A DNA stretch of 64,000 nt from Roridomyces roridus (lineage: Eukaryota; Basidiomycota; Agaricomycetes; Agaricales; Mycenaceae): the NCBI GenBank assembly GCA_029378245.1, contig JARKIF010000030.1, forward strand, positions 62,001 to 126,000, read 5' to 3'. The notes beneath the pieces were generated by a model. That model searched no databases. It worked only from the letters and a program-made list of their open reading frames with translations, and was not told the DNA's origin. Positions 33,293 to 43,534 of this stretch are shown piece by piece. Position 1 is the first letter of the stretch; each line of letters starts with the position of its first letter. The translations under genes and the position numbers were made by a program.

Positions 33293-35727
33293 TCCCTGAT
33301 CAACAAGAGCTTGCCCTAATTATTGCGCCACACCCCGACATTCCCGGTAAATTTATCATTGAATCAACTTCGGCACTCGAATCGGACACCCTCTCCCACA
33401 TACAGCACACCTATCTCTCGGCCTGCACTAATCTAGGCCGCGATGCAGATACGGTGGTTTTTGCACATACAGTTGTTCAACCGACATTCCCCGAGTCCCA
33501 CGATTCAACTCGTGGTGATCATTTTATCCCAATATATTCTGTTTCCTCTCACTCTCCGACCCGTTCCTCTCCCGTCGCTCAACCGATGTCCCCGATGCCC
33601 CGCGATTCAACTCGCGGGTCTAAAAATAATAATACCCCCTCCGTGCTTCCTCCCTTGGCCCAAGTTTATGCCAAGAAGAAATACAAACCCGTCGCACAAA
33701 AGATCCGACCGGTTCTCGGCTCCGTCCCCGATGACTTCCGTATCGAACGTCACATCCTTGGTGATCCACTCGCCGACATGCCGAAACTTGATCCAAACCC
33801 GCCACCGTTCATTCCCACCGGTCGCTATACGGCTGAACGCCGTGATGCGATCGACCTTGCTCATTCCGGCGATTTTCTGTGGCCTGCCGAGCGCGATCTG
33901 ATGCACCACTTTATGTGTTTGCAGAATGAGGCCTTTGCCTGGGAAGACTCGGAGCGCGGCAGCTTCCGCACCGACTTCTTTCCTCCCGTCAATATCCCCG
34001 TCATGCCGCACACGCCCTGGGTTCAACGGAACATTCCCATTCCGCCTGGCATTTATGACCAGGTGTGCAAGATCATTCGCACGAAGATTGACGCTGGCGT
34101 CTACGAGCCGTCAAACTCGTCCTACCGCTCCCGGTGGTTTTGCGTTGTCAAGAAGGACGGAACCAGTCTACGAATAGTCCACGCCCTCGAGCCACTTAAC
34201 GCCGTCACCATCCAGCACTCTGGTGTTACACCCTTCACCGAGCAGCTAGCAGAACATTTCGCTGGTCGTGCATGCGGTGCCATGCTTGATCTTTACGTTG
34301 GCTATGATGAACGTCTACTTGCTCCCGCATCTCGGGATTTTACCACGTTCCAGACACCTTACGGCGCTCTCCGACTTGTCACCCTTCCGATGGGTTGGAC
34401 AAATTCGGTCCCCATATTTCACGACGACGTGACGCACATCCTCCAGCCCGAGATCCCCGAGTTTACCTGGCCATATATTGACGACGTCCCCTTCCGCGGC
34501 CCCGCTTCGGCTTATCAGCTCGCCGATGGCTCATACGAGACCATTCCCGAGAACCCCGGCATTCGACGATTCATTTGGGAACATTTCAACAATTTAATCC
34601 GCGTCGTACAACGCATGAAATATTCCGGCGGAACCTTTTCTGGCCACAAGCTCGTCCTTTGCGCAGAGAGGATCACTGTGGTTGGACATGTCTGCACCCC
34701 TGCCGGTCGCATCCCCGACGAGAAGCGTGTTGACAAGATTGTCAATTGGGGTCCCTGTCGTGACCTCTCCGAAGTACGCGCATTCCTCGGCACCATTGGT
34801 GTCGTTCGTATTTTTATCCGGAATTTCTCCCACCGCGCACACTACCTCATCATGCTCACGCGCAAAGATATGCCGTTCACCTTTGGACCCGAGCAGATTG
34901 CTGCCCAGGAGGATTTGAAATATGCACTCCTTCATTCCCCCGCCCTCCGACCGCTTAATTATTGGTCCAGTGCTCCCGTCATACTGGCTGTCGACACTTC
35001 ATCACTCGCCATTGGCAGCCTCCTCGCTCAGTGCGATCCGGACAACCTCTCCCGTCGATATTATGCGCGCTTCGGTTCCATCACGCTCAATGACCGTGAG
35101 GCTCGCTTCTCGCAAGCCAAACTCGAGCTATACGGTTTATTCCGTACTCTCCGCGCCTGGAAGGTTTACCTCATCGGTCTCCGCAATCTTGTCATCGAAC
35201 TTGATGCGCGCTACATCAAGGGTATGCTCGCTAACCCTGATCTTGCACCAAGTGCCAGCATCAATCGGTGGATTCTCGCCATCCTCACTTTCCACTTCAC
35301 TCTCGTCCACGTCCCCGGTGTTTCACACGGTCCAGATGGACTCTCGCGTCGTCCGCCGCAGCCTGGAGACCAGCCAGAACCCGAGGATGATTTTGATGAT
35401 TGGATTGATCAAGTACACGGCTTCCTGCATATGATCAACGACACGCCGTATGTTCCTCGCCGACAGCATTTTGTTGCGACACTGGCTGCAGAAATTGCAC
35501 CTGATGGTCAAGATGCGCCACCTTCCCTTGACTACGACCTTGTCCCCCGTTCCGATTCTGCACGGCGTGCTGATGCCCGTGTGGTTGTCGTTCGACTTTG
35601 GCACGATACCTTGGAACGCCCCCCGCGACATTTCGGATCACGATTACGAGAAATTCGTGCGCTATTGCCTCGAGTTTTATGTTGCCGATGGACAGCTTTG
35701 GCGGAAAGACCCACAGTCTCAGCATAA
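33274..35727 (+). CDS. pol: Pol: reverse transcriptase and RNase H of gypsy element
   Basis: This frame is -1 relative to gag. It carries the RT fingers/palm blocks (VKKDGTSLRIVHALEPLN, LPMGWTNSVPIFHDD) and the catalytic YIDD in WPYIDDVPFRG. The RT connection follows (RAFLGTIGVVRIFIRNFSHR). An RNase H-like domain has VILAVDTSSLAIGSLL, and the end shows VHVPGVSHGPDGLSRRP, the usual gypsy 'DxLSR' landmark. There is no ATG at the start of the frame, which fits frameshift expression. After about 35620 the sequence of this frame loses homology: the integrase continues in the next frame, and the open frame ends at 35727. Confidence 0.9.
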   Translation, partial: SQLEELIPDQQELALIIAPHPDIPGKFIIESTSALESDTLSHIQHTYLSACTNLGRDADTVVFAHTVVQPTFPESHDSTRGDHFIPIYSVSSHSPTRSSPVAQPMSPMPRDSTRGSKNNNTPSVLPPLAQVYAKKKYKPVAQKIRPVLGSVPDDFRIERHILGDPLADMPKLDPNPPPFIPTGRYTAERRDAIDLAHSGDFLWPAERDLMHHFMCLQNEAFAWEDSERGSFRTDFFPPVNIPVMPHTPWVQRNIPIPPGIYDQVCKIIRTKIDAGVYEPSNSSYRSRWFCVVKKDGTSLRIVHALEPLNAVTIQHSGVTPFTEQLAEHFAGRACGAMLDLYVGYDERLLAPASRDFTTFQTPYGALRLVTLPMGWTNSVPIFHDDVTHILQPEIPEFTWPYIDDVPFRGPASAYQLADGSYETIPENPGIRRFIWEHFNNLIRVVQRMKYSGGTFSGHKLVLCAERITVVGHVCTPAGRIPDEKRVDKIVNWGPCRDLSEVRAFLGTIGVVRIFIRNFSHRAHYLIMLTRKDMPFTFGPEQIAAQEDLKYALLHSPALRPLNYWSSAPVILAVDTSSLAIGSLLAQCDPDNLSRRYYARFGSITLNDREARFSQAKLELYGLFRTLRAWKVYLIGLRNLVIELDARYIKGMLANPDLAPSASINRWILAILTFHFTLVHVPGVSHGPDGLSRRPPQPGDQPEPEDDFDDWIDQVHGFLHMINDTPYVPRRQHFVATLAAEIAPDGQDAPPSLDYDLVPRSDSARRADARVVVVRLWHDTLERPPRHFGSRLREIRALLPRVLCCRWTALAERPTVSA

Positions 35728-36949
35728 ACTCGTCACTCCGCCTCAGCGTCGATTATTCATTCTCCGCTCGGCACACGATGATGTTGGACACAAAGGCTTC
35801 TATGCAACTCGCGCACTCATCTCCGAACGCTTCTGGTGGCCGCACATGGCCGATGACATCACCTGGTTTATTAAAACCTGTCATCTTTGCCAAATTCGAC
35901 AGACACGCCAAGTTTTAATTCCACCCACCGTTGCCACCCCCGCGCCGCTGTTCGCCAAGGTCTATATTGACACGATGCACATGCCGCCAAGTGGGGGATT
36001 CAAATATATTGTCCACGGCCGCTGCTCTCTCAGTGCATATGCAGAGTTCCGCATGCTACGTCGAGAAACTGCACAGGCCATCGGAGATTGGATTTTCCAG
36101 GATATCATCTGCCGTTGGGGCACACTTTGCGAGATCGTTACCGACAACGGTACTCCCTTCATCAAGGCCCTTGAGTACCTGGCGCATAAATATCACATCC
36201 ATCACATTCGCATCTCCGGCTACAATTCTCGCGCAAATGGTCTTATTGAACGTCCCCACTTTGATGTTCGAGAAGCCCTTTTCAAGGCAGTCGACGGTGA
36301 TCAGAGCAAATGGCATACCGGCACGTACTCTGTCTTTTGGGCAGATCGAGTCACCGTACGCAAGCGCATGGGTTGCTCCCCTTACTTCGCCGCGACAGGC
36401 ACCCATCCGCTCCTTCCGCTCGATATATCCGAAGCCACATATCTGCTCCCGCCTCCGGACTCTGTCCTTTCGACCACAGATCTTATTGCCACCCGCGCTA
36501 TTGCCCTACAGAAACGCCGTGATCAGCTGGCCACACTTCACTCCACAGTCTACGAGGCACGTTTACGCCATGCCGCTCGCTTCGAAATCGACCACGCTGC
36601 CACTATCCGCGATTACGACTTCAAACGCGGTGATTTGGTTCTCATGCGCAACACGGCCATCGAGAAATCACTCAGCAGAAAGATGCGCAAACGGTACCTC
36701 GGCCCGCTCATCGTCATATCCCGCAATCGTGGTGGAGCATACATTTTATGCGAACTAGACGGATCAGTATTCCATCGCCCTATCGCCGCCTTCCGTGTCA
36801 TTCCGTACTTCGCGCGCACTTCGATCCCGATCCCAGCCCTCAACGAATTTTTGGACATATCAACGGAACGACTTCGGCAACTCGAACAATCTACCCTTTC
36901 GGACCCGGACGACCTTGATGTCGATGTGGAACTTCCTGCATCCGACTAA
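35625..36949 (+). CDS. Pol: integrase of gypsy element (offset frame)
   Basis: The integrase lies +1 relative to the RT/RNase H frame. It has the zinc-binding HHCC domain (HDDVGHKGFY.. to CHLCQ) and the D,D,E catalytic core: YIDTMHM, VTDNGTPF and NGLIERPH. A C-terminal segment (RKMRKRYLGPLIVISR) resembles the GPY/F module. The switch point falls at or near a run of six C (35619-35624); one base less would fuse the two frames. The start given is the base after that run, not an initiation codon. As it stands integrase would need a frameshift to be made with RT. Confidence 0.85.
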
Positions 36950-37164
36950 CGTGCCGTGCCCCCACTGTTCACTTCTCAGTTGGGAGGATACACTTTGTGC
37001 ACCCAATTTTTTGCACACCCCCCCGTCGCATACTTCGTGCTTCTCGCCGTCGCTTGCGCCGTTCGACTTCGGTTGAGCGAAGGCTATGAAGTTGTTCTGA
37101 GCCTTTATTTTTCCTTATTTTCCATTTCCCCTCGGCAAGTGACCGGGGACGGTCACATTTTCAG

Positions 37165-37175
37165 TTGGGAGGAGA
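37165..37175 (+). other. Polypurine tract
   Basis: TTGGGAGGAGA immediately precedes the 3' LTR, the position expected of the plus-strand primer. A similar TTGGGAGGA occurs near 36979 and could be a second tract. Confidence 0.65.
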
Positions 37176-37839
37176 TGTCGCGCACGCCAACGCGCTCGAC
37201 ACGGAGCATGTTCAAACTGCCGGCATACAGTGCAAATCAATCAGTACGGCTGCAGTTGTCTCTTGCTTCACGACCACCATGTCGCCGCGATCCTACACCT
37301 CCAGCCCTGCGCTCATCGACTACGACAATCTCCCCCTCCTCCTTACTCCTCGGACACCTTGCCTCTCTTTGGTTTTATTCCACTAATTCTACCTTTTTGG
37401 TTGCACTTACGCACTCATCGGGCGTCCCACCGTGCACCATCCCTCGATTTTCCGTTGTACTCTCTTCCCTGGTTGCTTTTCATCTTTGCTAAGTTGTACA
37501 TTGCTTCGGATTTATCTACACTCACCCTTTACTCTACCATGTATAAAAGACTGTTTTTGTGTAGGTTTTCAACACAGACTTGTTCTCCCCCTCGTATCAG
37601 CTCTAAGTTTTTCGTCTTCGTCGCCTCCGATCTCGACCTACGCCTCCGTCCACGTATACGCCCACGCCTTCGCTTCCGTCACCGTCCCATTCGTCTTATC
37701 CCTCCTGCCAGCGCTGCATTTTGCCTGGTTCGGCGCCGGACGTGGTGAAACACTTGCACATTTTCTCTCGCAACCGCCTACTGCCTCACACTTGTTGTTT
37801 TAGCTCGCGCACGCAGCTAGGCGGTCGTTGAGATCGACA
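37176..37839 (+). repeat. 3' LTR of the gypsy element
   Basis: It has the same 664-bp length as the 5' LTR and the same sequence on reading by eye. The flanking ACGG follows directly. Confidence 0.93.
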
Positions 37840-38660
37840 ACGGGCTTCTCGTAGAACACTTGAAGGACATCATACACGAATTTTGCCAACAGCGCAATGT
37901 TTCTCCGAGAGTATAGCACTGTTTTGAAGAACTCGACATCTGACTGACTGTACCTGAGCGGCTGCATCTCAGGTGAGTTTGTGAATAGTTGTCGTTGAAA
38001 AATTGCCCGCAGTGGTATCAGCGCGTCGGATGATATGCATTCAAACAGCGCGTGTTCCGGGGTTTCAACTCGTCTTTCACAAAATCTGCACAGTCTCTCA
38101 TGACGAGGTAGTGGCGGCAAATCGTGGTCAGCATAGCGTAGGATTTCCAGGGCCAGTTGATGGGTGGAGAGCAAAACGGAGGTCAGTGCCTCTCGATGCG
38201 TCTGCGTGTGAACCATCGTTAAATAATGCCTCATTTGGAGAGTAATCCTTGCTGGTGCCTTGTCCTTCTGCGGTTCAAGCCGCCCGTGGAGCAAGTAAAG
38301 CTTGTCTGTCGAGTCGACACATTCCTGCAAAAATGGAAATATATTTGCCAATCATCGATGTGTAATCCGATCGCCGTGTTTGCGAGACAAGATAAAGTTG
38401 GATAGAGAACTTTGGTGCGATAGTCTCATGCATGGCTTTCGAGCATGCAGGGGCTTCCTTGGCTGAGTGTTGGTTGTGCTGTCCACGGGTGTCCCTTGGA
38501 TGCATTCGCAGGACTGGGTAGAGTCATACATTTTCTGTCAGCTGCCTGCGAAGCGATGCATTCCGATTCCGAGATCTGGTGACACGGGTCGCTTGGTAAT
38601 AAGGTTGGCTGTTTAAAAAGACGCGCCCACCGTCCGAGGAATCCATTCATCTCCTCCAAA
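37840..38660 (-). mobile_element. LINE-like (non-LTR retrotransposon) 3' fragment, decayed
   Basis: The minus strand reads a C-terminal region with a zinc-binding block of the CxxC..H..C kind (RLCRFCERRVETPEHALFEC), typical of the end of fungal non-LTR reverse-transcriptase proteins. Upstream, toward 38660, the frame shifts more than once (a related reading YTSMIGKYISIFAGM lies in another frame), and no RT catalytic block is present. It is therefore a 5'-truncated, frameshifted relic. The gypsy element interrupts it just after YEKPV. Confidence 0.65.
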
Positions 38661-38677
38661 GTAATCCCTTCAAGTTC

Positions 38678-39560
38678 ATGTCTAGCAAAACAGTTTATCT
38701 CAGTGCGTTGGCGAACTCACTTCTTCTGTGTAATGATTCTCACTGCTGGCATCGTGTGCAGTCACTGGAGCCACCCGTGGCATTGGCCTCCGCCTCACCG
38801 AGACGATCGCCGCGCGCCCTGACACCCTCGTCTTCGCGGCTGCTCGCGATCCCGCCGCTCAGTCACTCAAGGACCTCGTTGCGAGCCACCCCAACGTACA
38901 CCCAGTCAAGTGGGTTGCGGCGGACAAGGAGAGCAACGACGCTGTCATCGCTGAGATTGAAAAGACTGCCGGTCAACTGGACGTCGTGATCGCCAACGCA
39001 GGTCTGTCCGTTGCTCCTGTGCCGTGTCCTAATTTTAACCTCACAACTTGAATGCCGCAGGCATCTCGAACTTCCACGGCAAACTCGTCGATACCTCAAT
39101 CTCCCAGTTTAGGGACCACTGGGAAGTCAACACCCTCGGCGTCGTCGTCCTTTTCCAAGCCGCCCACAAGCTTCTCCTCGCCTCGCCCACCGGTACACCG
39201 ATCTTCGCACTCATAACCACTGGCCTCGCCTCCACCTCCAACTACTTCAACGGCACCGTCAGCGCGTACGGCTCCTCCGAGGCTGCTGCCAACTTCATCA
39301 TCAAGGCCATTGACGCGGAGAACCCCAACATCGTTGCGATGGCCATTCACCCTGGGTGGGTGGCTACGGATATGGGAAATGGTGGGGCCAGGGCCTTCGG
39401 CATGGAACAAGCCCCGGTCGCCGTGGGGGATTCGGTCAAGGGGATTTTGAATAGGATTGATGGGGCGACGAGGGAGAAGAGCAGTGGCAAGTTCTTCAAC
39501 TACGCGCGCTCGTCTGGGAGCAACCCCTGGGATATTGATGCCGACGAGCTTGCGTGGTAG
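38678..39560 (+). CDS. Short-chain dehydrogenase/reductase with altered active site
   Basis: I infer three exons, 38678-38702, 38762-39001 and 39061-39560, encoding 254 residues. The N-terminal TGATRGIG is the SDR cofactor loop and NAG (about residue 87) the structural motif. The active-site tyrosine lies in SAYGSSEAAANF: the expected YxxxK reads Y-G-S-S-E, because the codon is GAG. The lysine normally lowers the tyrosine pKa and contacts the nicotinamide ribose, so activity is doubtful. HPGWVATDMG is the usual SDR cofactor-side loop. It resembles the small cytosolic SDRs of the C-factor type. Its 5' end abuts the LINE-like relic. Confidence 0.85.
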
Positions 39561-40164
39561 AGTTTAGAAAAATTCTGAGGATGAATCATGTTGAAAAAAA
39601 TATCTTGCGAGGTTCGTGTTAGCCGAACATTTGTATCTCTGTTCCAAAAGGAGGGCATGCAACCATGGAAATCAACGTCAGGAATCAAACCCCTCCGGAT
39701 CTACGATGGACTTCAACTGTTGGCGGCAGTACCACAACCGGTTGGTGAACACTCGCGATCCAGCGCTTTGCTTGATTCCGACCTCTGTGTGGCTCGTACA
39801 TACTTGAAGTGAAGGGTACCAAGCAGTGTGGCATTTAACAAAAGACATTCTTGTCCAAAAAGAAGATATCCTGGCAATCCCTGAAATACGCGGCAAGGAA
39901 TCGAATCGAACCCGCGTGCCGACAACCGCGTGCAGCCTCCGTTTCTGGGACTGCTGGGTATATGCGGTACTGCTATAGCTGTGGACTGTGTACTTGACTT
40001 CCGTGGCAGCGGGGACGGCGATGTTTCGATATCAGTACGTTTGGACTCGCTCTGGAAATCAAACACAGATGTGTCAACAAGGAGCTCGAGGGAAGGAGTG
40101 GAGGCAGGGAACGAAGAGAACAAGAACAAGACTGACCGAAATCCAAAGCAAAGGTGATGCTGGC
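39561..40164. other. Intergenic with tRNA-like B-box fragments
   Basis: This is the convergent interval between the SDR and Tudor-like copy 2. GGTTTGATTCC and GGTTCGATTC occur on the minus strand near 39690 and 39905, resembling the internal B box of tRNA promoters, but I could not fold a cloverleaf around either. No gene is supported. Confidence 0.4.
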
Positions 40165-40212
40165 GAATCCGACTGACTCCACTAGACTCGCTCACTCAGA
40201 CGTCATCACAAA

Positions 40213-40785
40213 TCAAATCCAATGCGCGTCCTTGAGCAGACTGCGGACTGCCGACGTGTCGGGTTTGAGTTCGCCAAGGAGGGGCGAAAAGTACTTGCGT
40301 AGCTTGTGGCCGAAAGAGTCTTGGTAAAGGACGTTGTAGTACGTTAGATTCTTGAATTATTTAATGAGTTGAATATGAGGATCTGTAGAATTTGAAAAAG
40401 ACGAACATCGTGCGAGCCGAGCTTGGGGACTGAGCGCGGGAATATGCGTCCGTGGATCCACTTCTCGTGGTTCCGAATCCACACACGGTCATTGGGCTGT
40501 AGCGATGTGAATTTCATTGTTCGTCAGACAAAGGGAAGAAACAAAGGAATTTACCTGGAATACATACGCCCATGGTTCGTCAAGGTGGCGTGGGGCGTAA
40601 CGGGCGAGAGCGGCGATGTTCTCGTCCGCGGCGTCAGAGTTAGAGTCGTGGTCATCCATCTCCACGTCGTACGCAGACTCCGGGGAGGGCGGTGGGAGGG
40701 CGCGGCGGCGGCGCAGCTTAGACGGGCCTGGGCGGGCAGCCGAGGCTGTGCGAGCGGAGAGGCGGGGAGAGGTGCGAGTGGGCAT
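40213..40785 (-). CDS. Tudor-like/chromatin-type hypothetical protein (copy 2)
   Basis: I infer three exons, 40785-40555, 40496-40407 and 40350-40213, encoding 152 residues. The intron positions and the second and third exon lengths (90 and 138 nt) are identical to copy 1 at 24456-25052. The N-terminus MPTRTSPRLSARTASAARPG is unchanged; the acidic run is shorter (DVEMDDHDSNSD). The conserved half RVWIRNHEKWIHGRIFPRS and the C-terminal block follow. An upstream in-frame ATG exists but copy 1 supports the start used. A TATAAAAG is 110 bp upstream (40903-40896). The function is unknown; a Tudor-like barrel is inferred. Confidence 0.75.
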
Positions 40786-40895
40786 TGGATGGAGTGAAAG
40801 GAAGAGAAGAGATGATTGTCGATCTAGATGAAGGCACTTTATGGGTGGCACTGAAGGTGATGGGGGGGATTGATCGCGCGAGGGGAGACAGCTGG

Positions 40896-40903
40896 CTTTT
40901 ATA
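40896..40903 (-). promoter_or_regulatory. TATA box of Tudor-like gene copy 2
   Basis: TATAAAAG on the minus strand, at a distance conserved with copy 1. Confidence 0.55.
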
Positions 40904-41429
40904 GCAACGTCATGAGGTAATTATGGCACTTGCCCAGCCTTTCTTTGTTCGGCAACAACAATGGATGTCCGAGAACAATGGTCCTCGTTCCCTTTGTTCT
41001 TTGCTCTCTGCACCCGCTTGCTTCAACGTTCAACGATGGCCAAAGGGCACCCCACGGCGGACCCGACCAAAAACCACATATGTAGATCATTCTAGTCACA
41101 TCGCCGGCATTCGGGAATCGGAGTCGACTCTGATCAACATTCAAAGCGCTGACCATCCGTGAGTCGTAACACCGACGCCCCGGATTGTGTATTATCGTGA
41201 AGAAATCAGTACTAAATACTTGTCCTCGGAAATAGCAAGTAGCGTGCAGGCCCAAGACCACGAGCGAACGGAAAAACGTGGTGGAGTGCAAGGGTAGTGA
41301 CGTAATAATCCAATTCCGCCGCGGCAGTAGTATTGCCAATAGCGGACGAGGGCGACGGGTTAGGCATTTATCTCCATGTGAGGGAGGAGTGGCAGTGGAA
41401 AGCCAGGAGGGGAGGGAGGGGAGACACTG

Positions 41430-42390
41430 GCAGACGAGTGGTGGAGCGTCCCGACCGAGGCCGCCTACAAGGAATTGATTGACACTCTGCGGCAGCGGCG
41501 GGAAGGGCAAGGAGGCTGTATGGGGTAACAAGTTACAAAAGGCCGTCTTGGAAACCTGAGTGGCAGTGAGCGATAATAAACGGAGCTTTGAGGAATGGGC
41601 TTCGCATACTCGGAGTAAAGGGAACTGAATGTATTTCAGTGGGTCATCTGAGAAAGAGCAGTACATACGAGGTGTGGATCGGTGTATGAGAGGGCTGCGC
41701 TGATGACCCTGCCGGCGTCAAAGAAACCAATCCCGTAATGCCCGTGTCCAAACTCCGCAGACCCGACTGAAGACCAGACCGCTTCATAAGAATACATACA
41801 TCTCCAGTGCATCTGAATCAAGGGGACTGAGATCGTCGATTCGAGACAGCGTTCAAAATTGGCAGACGCTGTACCTTGATATTATATGATACACTTGATG
41901 AACTGCGCAGTCTGCAGGCCAGGCCGGTGTGATGTATCAGAGATGAGATGCATTTACTCTGGACTGACACAAACGAGGTCAGGTCATTGACCTAATAAAA
42001 ACCGTGGATGGCGCAGAGACGTAATAGTGCTCGTGTTGCGGTGCGATATCCGGTACAGATCGGCGGCAGTACAGCACTGAGGAGGAAGACGATATCAGAT
42101 TCACAGCATGCGGGCCCACATCTGCGTCTTTGCATCTTTGAATGTTCGCGAAGATTGCAGTCCGAGTAAAAAGTTCCGTTCGTTCGCAGTGTCACAGCTC
42201 TACAGCATCAAGAACAGCTCGAAGCCATGCAGGGTCCAGTAGTCATCATAAATGGGCGCCTGTAGACGCTTCCTGAGGTCTTGTGCCGCATCGCGTGGAA
42301 CCAAACTCCACGATGTGACAGCATCCATAATGGCGTGTACGCGGGTAAGTACATTTGTCGATGGAAAACACAGCTGGATGGACGGACGGC
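41430..42390 (+). repeat. Duplicated block, direct copy of 26220-27150
   Basis: The blocks listed for 26220-27150 appear here in the same order and orientation. The first 350 bp overlap the inverted duplication of the Tudor-like locus, so this sequence has been copied at least twice. Confidence 0.7.
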
Positions 42391-42484
42391 TGTAGTCGAT
42401 GGTGGTGGTCAAAAGCAAAAGAGCGTAAGCGGTGTGATCGTCTCGAGCCGAGGGCTTGCCGAGCGCGCTCCAGACCGCCATCAC
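42200..42484 (-). pseudogene. Sister fragment of the 26990-27330 relic
   Basis: The minus-strand frame ends SWSLVPRDAAQDLRKRLQAP.., matching SWSLFPHDAAQ.. in the other copy. The upstream F-box-like part is not retained. It is too short and isolated to be a gene. Confidence 0.5.
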
Positions 42485-42594
42485 CCGCTGCTGTGCGATT
42501 ATCCCGGCTGTCGTCTAGCCACGTACGTATTGGCGCCCGCACTAATAAAATGCGGTGAGTGCTACCGCTCTCCATCCCCTTCTCTTCTCGCTTC

Positions 42595-43101
42595 ATGCCA
42601 GCAGTCCCTCCAGCGCCATCCCCACCCTCCCCTGCGGGCTCGACGACGAAGAAGAGATCGTCATCGTCATGGGACCCACAAACGGATTTGCCCACTAGCT
42701 CCGTCACCGACACTAGCCCGCCCAAACGCAAGCGCCGGCGGACCCATAGCCACGTCACCACCGTCAGCTTCACTATCAAACGTGAGGAGACGCGTTCGCC
42801 GTCACTCGGTGTCGGGCTGCCTCAGTCCCATACCGATATCACGCCCACGTATACCCTCGGCTCCGAGGCCTTTTCACCCATCCGCACACCGCCTCGTACC
42901 CTGCATGCACCTGTACCCATATCCCCGTGCAAGACCGAGCGTGACAGCCTAGACTCTACTCGGTTGTGGGCCGAGCTCGAGTCTCCCTACTCATTGTCAA
43001 TGGCGACGGATCCTGGCAGCTGCGCCCACGCAGCTGCAATGACGCAGGAACTTATCGACGGGTATTTGAGGACCGTGGAATCGCTCATCGGGGCGTTCTA
43101 G
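42595..43101 (+). CDS. Ser/Pro-rich hypothetical protein
   Basis: This single-exon frame of 168 residues starts at MPAVPPAPSPPSPAG. It is Ser/Pro/Thr-rich, has a basic cluster PPKRKRRRTHSH that could be a nuclear localisation signal (about residues 42-53), and ends with a short helical segment MTQELIDGYLRTVESLIGAF. No domain is recognised. The lack of introns in an intron-rich region, and the adjacent repeat debris, lower confidence. Confidence 0.42.
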   Translation: MPAVPPAPSPPSPAGSTTKKRSSSSWDPQTDLPTSSVTDTSPPKRKRRRTHSHVTTVSFTIKREETRSPSLGVGLPQSHTDITPTYTLGSEAFSPIRTPPRTLHAPVPISPCKTERDSLDSTRLWAELESPYSLSMATDPGSCAHAAAMTQELIDGYLRTVESLIGAF

Positions 43102-43534
43102 GTCTAGATGGAATATTGGATACGGAAGCACCAAGTAATGTATATCATGTATTCATATCTGGAATCATTCTGGAATTCACCCATCTTCTCTGCTTCTCCG
43201 CGGACTAGGCCACCTCTGCGACACTGTCCCGTCCGTCCGCCTCCGTGTCGGCTCTGAAATCGTCTATGGCTGGACGCTTCGTCGTCGTTATGATGAGCCA
43301 GCCGATGTCGGGAGGGATGTGGCGTTGAACGCAATACAACGCCGCCAACCCTGACGTTGAAAGCGAAGCAAGCCCGCAGCTCCTTTGAAATTGTTGGTAG
43401 CGACCGAGCGGTTGGTATGTCCCACGCGCGCCGGCTCCTCAATCCACTGAGTCAAGTCAAAACGGTGACCTAGAGCCAGAGCGAAATAACGCCGCAGTCA
43501 ATAAAAGTGTCATGGGCGGAAATCTCTACTTTCA
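43102..43534. other. Intergenic, nothing recognised
   Basis: No coding or repeat signal was identified in this stretch. Confidence 0.4.

Larger units (their letters stand above)
30105..37839 (+). mobile_element. Ty3/gypsy LTR retrotransposon, apparently young
   Basis: This 7,735-bp element is bounded by two 664-bp LTRs (TG..CA) and by the direct repeat ACGG (30101-30104 and 37840-37843). The gene order gag-protease, reverse transcriptase, RNase H, integrase places it in the Ty3/gypsy group. The LTRs read as identical by eye, so insertion is recent. Coding integrity is nearly complete: gag and pol overlap in different frames through a slippery site, and the integrase frame is offset from the RT frame near a run of six C. 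It is inserted into a LINE-like fragment on the opposite strand. Confidence 0.95.
40165..41790 (-). repeat. Segmental duplication, inverted partner of 23400-25105
   Basis: This is the reverse-oriented copy of the Tudor-like gene plus about 0.9 kb of its upstream region. It contains a chance-open minus-strand frame (41666-40899) that covers promoter DNA and is not conserved in the other copy. Confidence 0.75.

Noticed and set aside
39680..39930. Two tRNA B-box-like motifs on the minus strand
   Set aside because: No cloverleaf could be drawn with paired acceptor, D and anticodon stems.
40899..41666. 255-codon minus-strand open frame
   Set aside because: It covers the upstream region of Tudor-like copy 2 and is not open in the duplicate at 23.4-24.4 kb.
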